Shown: in pieces, positions 14,884 through 22,855 of the stretch | How the letters are laid out: every line of letters begins with the position of its first letter | How positions within the stretch are numbered: the stretch's first letter is position 1 | Source: Photobacterium sanguinicancri | GTDB lineage: Bacteria > Pseudomonadota > Gammaproteobacteria > Enterobacterales > Vibrionaceae | NCBI RefSeq assembly: GCF_002265265.1 | Contig: NZ_NOIF01000021.1 | Location: 1-41,365 of the forward strand | Direction of reading: 5' to 3' | DNA: 41,365 nt | Translations under genes and position numbers: made by a program | Notes under the pieces: generated by a model | What the model was told of the DNA's origin: nothing | The model's database searches: none | What the model saw: only the letters and a program-made list of their open reading frames with translations

Positions 14884-17811
14884 TCACCCATTGTTAGTCG
14901 CATACGTCTTCGTCACAGCCTGCAATTCAATCACTTCAGGATCAGGGATATGCTCATCAGGGTATGCGGCGCGTACTTTATCCGTTAAGCCTTTGGCAAA
15001 CACTTGATATAGCACTCGAGTTGAAACCGTTAACGGATATTGCACATCAGCAGGTAATTCAAACACCTCATTGCGGGTTTCACCAGATTTAATGCGGGTG
15101 TCTTTGCCAATTTTGACATAGCGCCAGAAACGCAATCCGACAGGCTTACCGTCTTTATCAACACCTACTTTAATAAATTTATGAGCATCTTTCGGGATCA
15201 CGCCATTTTGCATCACACCACTGGTAAATACCTGCTTACCGTTGGCATCAGTGGCAATCACTTCCAACCACACCTGGCGGCGAGCACCACCAGGCATATC
15301 ATGGCCTGAGTTCACATTGGTCACTTTAGCCGTTAGTTGGTTACCTTGTTTTTCAACGTCTAAGCTCAGTGCCGTCTTTAGAATGTCGATACTCATCTTC
15401 TTATGCTCAGGATTACGCATCCCAGTAAAGAAGTAGTTTCCGCCCACCAAGTGGTGCGAACGTAAGTTCGACTTCATTGGGCCGTCATTGGTTGATTGAC
15501 CACCGACTTTATTATCAAAATTAGTGACATCTTGCGTCATATGACAATCAATACACGTCTTATTCTGGACTGGATTTCCAGGTGCATTAAATGGGGATGC
15601 TAACCACTCACCGAAGTTGTCATTCACATTCGCCCCTTGCCCCGTAGTAAATTCATTGTGGCATGTCGCACAATACAATGAACTCTGATAAAGCTCAGGG
15701 TTAGAGTAAGAGGCTTTATGTGGTTCTGGCATCGCATTAATTTGTTTTTCTGATAGCCATTTCAGCATGCTGTTTTTCGCATCTTCAAACACATAGCTGT
15801 CTCGATCTTTAAGGTTAACCGTCATGTCGGTGTTACCACCTGCATTTTCCGCTTTGGTCACACGGTGACAGAACACACACCCAGTACCTCGTTCATTCAC
15901 TGACTGACCATGAGCCAATGCCAGTTTGAGTGACTTGCCACCTTTTTCTCGCATATCACCAAAGTCGGAAAATGGCTTATTCTCACCATTGATCACCATT
16001 TGAGGCGCATGGCAGCCACGACAGAGCACACGGAACTCTTCCCCTTCGCTTTGTGCCGCGACATCTTCTTGAAAACGGTAATAAGGGTGATCCATATTCA
16101 TACCATGGTTAGAATCCGCCCATTGGTCGTAAATCGTGGTGTGGCAATCTGAACACTCTGCGGAATTGACCCACTCATCGGGATGGGTGTAACGCTTATT
16201 GTCATCAAGACGCAGCCAAGTTGAGAGATACGGCAAGTTTTCTGGTGAACGAACATATTCATTCAAAGCCATCATCATTTTTGCCGCTTCCAATGGCGGT
16301 TGCTCGACATTCACGGGTGGCATATCGTCTTCACGCGGATCGCCGCCCATACCACCTTGCGTCTTTTGAATAATATCGATATAAGCGCCAATCGGGTCGC
16401 CAGCGATCATCTTACGTACGTCAACATGACCAGTAGTTGCATTTTCAAAGCGGTCCTTCTTGCCGTCTTCCATCAGTTGACGGTTAGTAAAGTTAAAGCC
16501 ATCAAGGTGACAAGAATTACAGCTCATCCAGAAATCCCCCGCCATAGGGAATTTAGGATTATCGGCCATGTTGGCACGGTTAAATAAGGTTTTGCCTCGG
16601 CGCAATTGTGTCGGTAGTGGATCGGCACTCACCAAGTTGGCAAAGTTTGCTTTCGTCAGCTTAACTTTGGCAAATGGCCCTACAGCACCAGTATCAAATT
16701 TAGCAATATCCAATGACATCGCATTTTGTACATACAACTCTCGCCCAGCTACCAAAATGCCGCGCGGATTATCACCCGGCACATTACGGAAAATCTGGGT
16801 AGCTTTAACCCCGCCTTGAAACTTCTTACGGCGGTGACGTTTTTTGTTTTTCTTACCTTGGCGAGATAAATCAAACACCATCAAATCTTCAGAACCCGCT
16901 AAGGTGAAAATGACTTTCTTTCCATCTGCGGTAAACACACCATCATGGGGATTTGAAACGATGCGGATACGGTTACCGCTTTCAATTATGTTGATTTGTT
17001 TAAATAGCTGCTTACGTTCATCAATAATTTCATGTTCATTGCCCTGCTCCAAATCCAAAATCGACACCGTAGGGAAGACAGTCGACTGAAAGTGGAAATC
17101 ATGGCTAAACGACCACAGTACATGGGGTAACCATGCCTGCTGACCATCAGGCGAAATCACAATATTATCTAATAAACGTGGCTTACCTTGTGGCGTGGTT
17201 TTCTCTTGATGGGCGGGGGTCTCTGCAAGTTGCACCACTTTGATAAGCTGCGGCGTTGGGGTTGTCACGTTATAAATTGAAACTTCGCCCGATAACGCAT
17301 GGGTAATCAACAAACGACCATCATCGGTCAAAGCCAAGCCACGTGGCGTGGAAGCCGTTGCTAAGGTTTGAGTAACCTCCCCTTTGCGATCAATCACCAA
17401 TAACTTATCCCGTTCAAAGCTAGTGACATAAAATTGCTGATTATTAGCATCAAACACTACACCAAATGGACGCGATGGCACTTGCGTCACTTGCTTGGTC
17501 GCGAGTGTTTTGGCATCTAAGAGTACAACCTGATCACTTAAGTAATCCGTTGCCAGTAATAGTGTCTCATCTTGGGTAAGCGCAATACGGCGGATATCAC
17601 GACCTATGGTGACCTCTTTTTCAATGTCACCGTTTTCTCGATTGAGCAGACTGACACTGCCGGCATCAAAATTCGCACTGATGATCTGCGTTTTATCGCT
17701 ATTAAAAAGCATCGAGCTGCTTTTTTCGATCGCGAAGACTGATTGACTCATCAGCACAACAATCAATAAAAACAACTGCTTAATAGGCTTATATTTACTA
17801 TTTAAATTCAT
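14884..17811 (-). CDS. Periplasmic beta-propeller/hexahaem cytochrome c
   Basis: A 975-residue protein with a signal peptide (hydrophobic 12-27, SVFA cleavage). Residues about 30-385 are YVTN-type propeller blades (ISANFDAGSVSLLNRENGD, PSRPFGVVFDANNQQFYVTS, TASTPRGLALTDDGRLLITH), with a very basic insert (KKNKKRHRRKKF). Six CXXCH motifs follow: CNSCH near 429, CSDCH near 552, CRGCH near 598, CVFCH near 645, CATCH near 715 and CIDCH near 755. The DQWADSNHG block resembles cytochrome c554-like multihaem proteins. The C-terminus (800-960) is haem-free, with HDMPGGARRQVWLEV, probably an Ig-like domain. It ends the FTR1 cluster and has AAGG before its ATG. I infer periplasmic electron transfer tied to iron handling; substrate and partner are unknown. 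Confidence 0.82.
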   Translation of the reverse strand: MNLNSKYKPIKQLFLLIVVLMSQSVFAIEKSSSMLFNSDKTQIISANFDAGSVSLLNRENGDIEKEVTIGRDIRRIALTQDETLLLATDYLSDQVVLLDAKTLATKQVTQVPSRPFGVVFDANNQQFYVTSFERDKLLVIDRKGEVTQTLATASTPRGLALTDDGRLLITHALSGEVSIYNVTTPTPQLIKVVQLAETPAHQEKTTPQGKPRLLDNIVISPDGQQAWLPHVLWSFSHDFHFQSTVFPTVSILDLEQGNEHEIIDERKQLFKQINIIESGNRIRIVSNPHDGVFTADGKKVIFTLAGSEDLMVFDLSRQGKKNKKRHRRKKFQGGVKATQIFRNVPGDNPRGILVAGRELYVQNAMSLDIAKFDTGAVGPFAKVKLTKANFANLVSADPLPTQLRRGKTLFNRANMADNPKFPMAGDFWMSCNSCHLDGFNFTNRQLMEDGKKDRFENATTGHVDVRKMIAGDPIGAYIDIIQKTQGGMGGDPREDDMPPVNVEQPPLEAAKMMMALNEYVRSPENLPYLSTWLRLDDNKRYTHPDEWVNSAECSDCHTTIYDQWADSNHGMNMDHPYYRFQEDVAAQSEGEEFRVLCRGCHAPQMVINGENKPFSDFGDMREKGGKSLKLALAHGQSVNERGTGCVFCHRVTKAENAGGNTDMTVNLKDRDSYVFEDAKNSMLKWLSEKQINAMPEPHKASYSNPELYQSSLYCATCHNEFTTGQGANVNDNFGEWLASPFNAPGNPVQNKTCIDCHMTQDVTNFDNKVGGQSTNDGPMKSNLRSHHLVGGNYFFTGMRNPEHKKMSIDILKTALSLDVEKQGNQLTAKVTNVNSGHDMPGGARRQVWLEVIATDANGKQVFTSGVMQNGVIPKDAHKFIKVGVDKDGKPVGLRFWRYVKIGKDTRIKSGETRNEVFELPADVQYPLTVSTRVLYQVFAKGLTDKVRAAYPDEHIPDPEVIELQAVTKTYATNNG

Positions 17812-17851
17812 TTGCCTTTACACTCACATAACTTCCAATCAGCCAGTCTCA

Positions 17852-19339
17852 TTACTGACTTATCTGATATAAAAAGAGGCGCCGTTCACCAATAAACCTT
17901 GGTGCAAACTGTGCTTCAAGTTTCAATCCTGATAGCTGAGTACCAGAAATACGCCACGCACTATTTGGAACTTGGTGCGCTTGCTCTCGTAGCGCTCGCT
18001 GGCTACTGGGGTAAAACATGTCATATACCGCGCGATCTTGAAGCTGGGCACGTAATAAATTCACGCTGTAATTTGTACCTACCACCTTGATTTGTGGTTG
18101 GGTACGGATCCATTGGATCGCCTGCTGTATCGGCGATTGAAGCTGAGTTTGCTCCAGCTTAAGCGATGGCATCATGGTGTCGATATTGCGTCCACCGTGA
18201 TAACTAATAAGACCAACCACCACCACAATCAGCACTGGGCGACCTTGTACCAAACGGGCCATTTGTGCTGACATCACCACTAGCGCTAAAAACAATACCG
18301 GTGCCCAATGGCGTAAATTGTCAGGGTTTTGCCCAACACTGATCCATACCCAGTACAAAGCTGCGACCGTGGCTAAAGCTGCCAACGCTGGTGAAGCAAC
18401 CGCACGCGATAAGCCCAATAGGCAGGTCGACTTAATGCGGCCCATCGCTATAGCTGCACTGAGTGACAGCAAACTTGCCCATAGCAATAATCCACCAAAG
18501 CCCTCACGCAATGCGCTAACCCATTGCCACAAGGTTGCATCATTCCCCTCAACGGTATTGCCCCAAATGGCAAAGTGTCCTTGAGTAAAACGGATCCCTT
18601 CGGTGATATAAGCTGCACCATCATGCGCCCAAATAAAAATTAGGCTCACACTCCCGACCAAAGCCAATGAACAGCTGGCTTTCAAAAAGGCCTTTGTTTG
18701 CCCGACGAAGCCCTGTTGGCGATGCAGACCTTGCCACCATGGTACCGCTGCCACACCCAAAGCAAGTACGACATAGGATGGACGAGTAGCAAGCATCACC
18801 CCCAACCACAAGCCCACCTGCCAGTACTGTTTTTGCACCGCAGCGACCAAAGCCACCAGCAACAACAAAATTGCGGGTGCATCGGATAAGCCACTTAAGG
18901 CCATTGAAGCCAGCAAAGGTTGCGTTAAAGCTAAGACACCGCCGAACGTTGCAGCAACCAATGAAAGCGAACATAAATAAATCAAGCGAGCGACAGCCAA
19001 AGGGATCAGCATGGCGCTCATTAATGACACCCAGATCGCAGCAGCATTAGGCGCAACCCATAGCGCAGCTAATCGCGCAAAACCAATGAATGCAGGATAC
19101 CCCGGAAAGTGAGGTCGAAACTCCAGCACCGAAAAGCGCTCAACACCGCGAGCAAAATTCAGCGCATCATCACTGGTGAGTTGCAGTGGAAATTGCCCAA
19201 TCCAATGCCACCAAAGCAGGTAAGCCAGCAGGATAAACAGGGCGCACCCCGGCCAAACTACTTTATAGGGCATAGCGAGCAGGCAAAGACTCGTTTGTTT
19301 ACCCTGTCTTGCTACAGCATCAAGCTTTAGCTGGCCCAC
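17852..19339 (-). CDS. Polytopic membrane protein of GT-C glycosyltransferase type (ArnT/PMT-like)
   Basis: A 495-residue protein with about ten to twelve hydrophobic segments. The first periplasmic loop carries LTSDDALNFARGVERFSVLEF and FRPHFPGYPAFIGFARL, the acidic pair and aromatic/proline pattern of GT-C enzymes that use polyprenyl-phosphate sugars. A C-terminal soluble part (about 395-495) contains IQWIRTQPQIKVVGTNYSVN. The start is probably GTG at 19339, 19 bases after the previous stop, with AAGGCGG upstream; an ATG at 19273 is the alternative. It lies between the small helical periplasmic gene and the hexahaem gene in the FTR1 operon. A sugar-transfer role is inferred from fold only; why it belongs in an iron-permease operon is unclear. 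Confidence 0.7.
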   Translation of the reverse strand: MGQLKLDAVARQGKQTSLCLLAMPYKVVWPGCALFILLAYLLWWHWIGQFPLQLTSDDALNFARGVERFSVLEFRPHFPGYPAFIGFARLAALWVAPNAAAIWVSLMSAMLIPLAVARLIYLCSLSLVAATFGGVLALTQPLLASMALSGLSDAPAILLLLVALVAAVQKQYWQVGLWLGVMLATRPSYVVLALGVAAVPWWQGLHRQQGFVGQTKAFLKASCSLALVGSVSLIFIWAHDGAAYITEGIRFTQGHFAIWGNTVEGNDATLWQWVSALREGFGGLLLWASLLSLSAAIAMGRIKSTCLLGLSRAVASPALAALATVAALYWVWISVGQNPDNLRHWAPVLFLALVVMSAQMARLVQGRPVLIVVVVGLISYHGGRNIDTMMPSLKLEQTQLQSPIQQAIQWIRTQPQIKVVGTNYSVNLLRAQLQDRAVYDMFYPSSQRALREQAHQVPNSAWRISGTQLSGLKLEAQFAPRFIGERRLFLYQISQ

Positions 19340-19357
19340 GTTTAATTCACCGCCTTA

Positions 19358-19948
19358 CTACTGGTGCAAAGTGCTGATCGCATCAATCAACAATTGGCTT
19401 TGCTGCTTAAATGCTTGAGGATCCGCTGGCGCTTGTCCCACACCAAATACCCCAGGGTTACCTATGGACTCTAGTGTGCCTTGGATAGCCAGATCTGCTT
19501 GTTGGCGGTGGACGTCATCCAACTTGGGCGTGATCAAATCAAGAAACAGCTTACTTTTTACAACTAAGACTTTTGCGACTTGATAATCGGCCAAGTTTTT
19601 ACCTGCACCGTCTAAGCGACGAATGATTTCTTCAACCACAGCGCGATCCATCACCGCTTCAACTTTTGCTGCATCCTTGGCCGCCACTGCCGCTTGCATC
19701 GGCGTAAACAGATCAACCTGATGCTCTTTTTGTAGATAGGTAAACTCATCCGTCAACCCATCTACGGCACGTTGTACTGCCACAAAATCTTGCTGGTTCA
19801 AAGCAGTCAAAATAGCTTCACGACCATCAATAACAGGTTCTTTACCTGCCGCGGCATAGGAGTAGGCATAGCTTGATGTGCTCGCCAATAAAACTAAACC
19901 AAGCACTAACAGCCGTGCGAATAATTGAACATAACCTTGTCGTTTCAT
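19358..19948 (-). CDS. Small periplasmic helical protein of the FTR1 cluster, function unknown
   Basis: A 196-residue protein with a signal peptide (hydrophobic LLVLGLVLLASTSSYAYSYA). The mature part is predicted almost wholly helical and rich in charged residues and alanine (GREAILTALNQQDFVAVQRA, KVEAVMDRAVVEEIIRRLDG, DYQVAKVLVVKSKLFLDLI), ending in a GNPGVFGVGQAPADP loop and a last helix. AGGA lies before the ATG. FTR1 systems such as EfeUOB use a helical periplasmic partner (EfeO), and this may be an analogue. However, I see no EfeO M75 HxxE motif, no cupredoxin ligands and no haem site, so this is position-based inference. Confidence 0.72.
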   Translation of the reverse strand: MKRQGYVQLFARLLVLGLVLLASTSSYAYSYAAAGKEPVIDGREAILTALNQQDFVAVQRAVDGLTDEFTYLQKEHQVDLFTPMQAAVAAKDAAKVEAVMDRAVVEEIIRRLDGAGKNLADYQVAKVLVVKSKLFLDLITPKLDDVHRQQADLAIQGTLESIGNPGVFGVGQAPADPQAFKQQSQLLIDAISTLHQ

Positions 19949-19968
19949 CTGTTATTCCTGTTGGCTAG

Positions 19969-21393
19969 CTATGCGACACTCTGGACTTCAATCACGGTCT
20001 TTTCGTTACGAAAATCAAAAATCTTCCGACGACGATCTTTACCATCAATCACAGATTGCGCAGCCATCATGCCCATTTCCATTGCGGTATCGGTGAAAAT
20101 ATAGCGGAATGTACCTTGACGTCCTGTCATGATTAAATTGCTATATTGCGAAAGGTGGGTGATCGCTTTTTCGCGCTTCGCTTGATAGGTCATGTCCATC
20201 AACGGATAAGCATGCTCGGTGTAAGACGTGAAGTACTCCCCCGTCGCAAGCTGAGGATCAACACCTAATGACGCCAGATCCGCAAGAACACGCTGTTGCA
20301 GACGATCACCGTCCATGTTCCACACATCATCATTTTTATTACATGGAATTTCGATCATCACAGAAGAGCGTCCTTCAGGTGCCATAAATGAAGAACGGCG
20401 TTTGGGCTCTTGCAGACGCGTGCCTAGCAATTCAGGATCAGAAAGGTATTGCCAAGTGTTGTCAGAGATATCTTGAGTTTCCATTGGCATATTCATAAAG
20501 CGCAATGAACGAAACTCTAATCCACTGTCGAATCCTGTCAGTTGACACATCAAGGATAGTGGCAAGGTCGAAATCACGTTATCGCAGCTAAGGGTTTTCG
20601 TTACCCCCTGATGACGGTACTCAACTTGCTCAATCTGCTGGTTAGCATTGACCGTCAAACCGCAGACATCGCTATTTAAAACGATGGTGACACCTTTCTT
20701 TTCAAGCTCTTCAGCAAGGCGAGTATACAGCTGACCAAAGCCCAGTTTAGGGTAACGGTATTGGCGAGCGTAAGTACGCACCGACGAGCGGCGTCCAGGT
20801 AATAAACGACGTGCGACGTCTTTCAAATCCATCAGGCTAATACGCTGTGACGCCCAGTCACCAGATAAAAACTTAGGATCAATGCCCCATAATTTGCCGG
20901 TATAACCTTCAAAAAAGTGCTTATACAAGGTGGTACCAAAGCGGCTTTCAATCCACTCAGCAAAACTCACCGAAGATTGATCTTGTGGTTTTGGCTTAAA
21001 GATTTGCTTCGCTAAATCGACTGCGCCCCCCACCAACAACGGTAAAGGTGCATTCTTGATCAAATCCACCAGCGCCAAGGGATACTGATAAATACGGCCA
21101 CGGTAGCGAATGACACTTTTACGTTGGGCGAACAATAATTCTTCACCCATCAGTGAATCCACGAAGGCCAGCAGTTTGGGGTTCTTGGTAATAAAACGGT
21201 GGCCACCAAAATCAAATCGGTAATCACCATGTTGCCCCGTAAAAGTCTGAGTGGCACACATGCCACCAACATGATCATCACGATCTAGAATGGTCACTTG
21301 GTAACCCGCTTCCATTAACTCCCACGCCGCCATCAAACCCGCAGGACCGGCACCTAATACCGCAATATGTTTATTTTCAGCTGCCGTACTCAT
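19969..21393 (-). CDS. FAD-dependent oxidoreductase (protoporphyrinogen oxidase / UDP-galactopyranose mutase-like fold)
   Basis: A 474-residue flavoprotein. The dinucleotide fold starts HIAVLGAGPAGLMAAWEL (GxGxxG at about 14-19) and ends in an acidic DRDDHVGG; a GGHRF motif follows near 62. A central YTGKLWGIDP/LSGDWASQRISL block resembles UDP-galactopyranose mutase and related amine-oxidase-family proteins. The C-terminus has the FAD closing segment LIMTGRQGTFRYIFTDTAMEMG. There is no signal peptide, so it is cytosolic. It overlaps the FTR1 gene by four bases (ATGA), so the two are translationally coupled. The reaction is not determined; mutase, desaturase and flavin-reductase-like roles are all possible. 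Confidence 0.8.
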   Translation of the reverse strand: MSTAAENKHIAVLGAGPAGLMAAWELMEAGYQVTILDRDDHVGGMCATQTFTGQHGDYRFDFGGHRFITKNPKLLAFVDSLMGEELLFAQRKSVIRYRGRIYQYPLALVDLIKNAPLPLLVGGAVDLAKQIFKPKPQDQSSVSFAEWIESRFGTTLYKHFFEGYTGKLWGIDPKFLSGDWASQRISLMDLKDVARRLLPGRRSSVRTYARQYRYPKLGFGQLYTRLAEELEKKGVTIVLNSDVCGLTVNANQQIEQVEYRHQGVTKTLSCDNVISTLPLSLMCQLTGFDSGLEFRSLRFMNMPMETQDISDNTWQYLSDPELLGTRLQEPKRRSSFMAPEGRSSVMIEIPCNKNDDVWNMDGDRLQQRVLADLASLGVDPQLATGEYFTSYTEHAYPLMDMTYQAKREKAITHLSQYSNLIMTGRQGTFRYIFTDTAMEMGMMAAQSVIDGKDRRRKIFDFRNEKTVIEVQSVA

Positions 21394-22208
21394 GCTTGCT
21401 TATAACCTCGATTCCAGAAAAAGATAAATGTCACCATGTAGCCGCCCCAAACCGCGAGTTGTAATAACCCCGGCGAAGAGTTGTAGCCAAACAAAGCACG
21501 TAAGAAAGTGCCAAACACTCCACGATCATCGAGGATGTGCGAAATATCAAAAAGCTGCGCATGAAGAACAGGCAATACGTGTGCCGCTTGCAACATGTTC
21601 ACTGCCGACGATAACAGCCCAGCTGCAATCACAATGATCAGTAGGCTGGTCCAGCGGAAAAAAGATCGCAACGGAACATTACGCGTTGTACGTAACATCA
21701 ACCACACGATTGCCAGTGAAAGTAACAGACCTGCGACAGCACCAATTAAGGCATCTTGGGTGCTGAATTCACCAAAGTTTGAATACATCAAGGCAGAGAA
21801 AAATAAAATCGTCTCAAAACCTTCACGCAACACCGCCAACAAAGACAAAAAGACCAAGCCAAATAAGTTGCCCGAACTGACCATATCAGATACATCTTGC
21901 TGCATCTGCGCGACTTGGTTTTTGGCCTGATTCTGCATCCAGATCGCCATGTAAGTCAGCACGACAGTCGCAAAAGTGAGGATCCCTGCCATCAAATAGT
22001 TACGGTATAGCTCGTTGCTAAACTGATCGACGACCACTTGGAACACAACAGCCACAACCAATGAAAGCAACAAACCGACAAACACCCCTAAATAGATATA
22101 TTTATTGTATTGGCGGGCATTAAGTTTAGCTAAATAGGATAAGGCGATGCCCACAAGCAAGAAGGCTTCCAGCCCTTCTCGTAGAGTAATTAAAAAACTG
22201 GCTAACAT
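21390..22208 (-). CDS. FTR1-family high-affinity iron permease
   Basis: A 272-residue inner-membrane protein with about seven helices and both FTR1 iron-binding REXXE motifs: REGLE at 10-14 in the first helix and REGFE at 128-132. This is the EfeU/FTR1 architecture, which moves iron across the membrane after oxidation in the periplasm. The ATG at 22208 has GGGGA upstream; a frame five codons longer is not supported. Usual partners (EfeO and the EfeB peroxidase, P19, or a multicopper oxidase) are absent. In their place are a b-type cytochrome, a flavoprotein and a hexahaem cytochrome. Confidence 0.93.
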   Translation of the reverse strand: MLASFLITLREGLEAFLLVGIALSYLAKLNARQYNKYIYLGVFVGLLLSLVVAVVFQVVVDQFSNELYRNYLMAGILTFATVVLTYMAIWMQNQAKNQVAQMQQDVSDMVSSGNLFGLVFLSLLAVLREGFETILFFSALMYSNFGEFSTQDALIGAVAGLLLSLAIVWLMLRTTRNVPLRSFFRWTSLLIIVIAAGLLSSAVNMLQAAHVLPVLHAQLFDISHILDDRGVFGTFLRALFGYNSSPGLLQLAVWGGYMVTFIFFWNRGYKQA

Positions 22209-22245
22209 GTTTTCCCCAAACAATTTTTACTGTTTTTGCTATTCA

Positions 22246-22728
22246 TCACTTAAAAAATTTCGATAGGTTTAACACGCTCCAGCGCATTGCATGGCGAAAC
22301 ACCAATGGAGCCAGTAACCAAGATGAATAGAAGTGAATATTTTGCATTACGACACCAAGGGGGTTGCCCGTGTTACCGTAAAAAATCAGATAGAAGCCGC
22401 TGAGGCTGCACGCTATCAAGAGCCACTCAATCAAAGTGCCGGTTTGGCGTAGAAATGGCTTATTACTTTTAACGATCAGACGACGGTGAGCGCCCCAAAA
22501 TGCGCCAACAATAAGACTGAACAAGGTTGCGCCTACCAGCATGTGTGCCAACAGTAACCAACGCTCAACCTGCCACGTCACCCCAACGCGATCCCAAAGC
22601 AAGATCCCGCTGAAAAACATCATATAGAGTAAAGATTCAGCCCATTTATGGTGATAAGCCAAACTCAGCCACCATTGGTTAAACCACCCAGACTTCGGAA
22701 GCTGTTCCGACACACTATGCGCAGCCAT
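22246..22728 (-). CDS. Four-helix b-type cytochrome (cytochrome b561 / Ni-hydrogenase b-subunit-like)
   Basis: A 160-residue inner-membrane protein with four hydrophobic segments. Histidines suited to axial haem ligation lie in the helices or their edges: AYHHKW (first), LLLAHML (second), and NIHFY and FRHAMRW (last). This arrangement is typical of small di-haem b cytochromes that carry electrons between the quinone pool and the periplasm. It lies 38 bp ahead of the FTR1 gene and after a hairpin behind the 673-residue secreted protein. I infer it links periplasmic electron transfer by the hexahaem cytochrome to quinones; direction is unknown. Confidence 0.75.
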   Translation of the reverse strand: MAAHSVSEQLPKSGWFNQWWLSLAYHHKWAESLLYMMFFSGILLWDRVGVTWQVERWLLLAHMLVGATLFSLIVGAFWGAHRRLIVKSNKPFLRQTGTLIEWLLIACSLSGFYLIFYGNTGNPLGVVMQNIHFYSSWLLAPLVFRHAMRWSVLNLSKFFK

Positions 22729-22804
22729 AACAATTCTTACTCACTACCCGTCATTACTTACCGATAAAAAACACAATAAATAATCAAAATGATAAAAACG
22801 ACAA

Positions 22805-22829
22805 AGGCAGCGATACAAAATCGCTGCCT
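22805..22829 (-). terminator. Intra-operon terminator-like hairpin after the 673-residue gene
   Basis: AGGCAGCGAT and ATCGCTGCCT form a perfect 10-bp stem with a 5-base loop, followed on the minus strand by TTGTCGTTTTT. It probably stops part of the transcription, giving high expression of the first gene and read-through to the cytochrome b/FTR1 genes. Confidence 0.7.
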
Positions 22830-22855
22830 AATCCGTAACAAATTATGGTGACTGG

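Noticed and set aside
18621-18974. 117-codon minus-strand frame inside the GT-C gene
   Set aside because: Out-of-frame shadow of the GT-C coding region, without domain or ribosome site.
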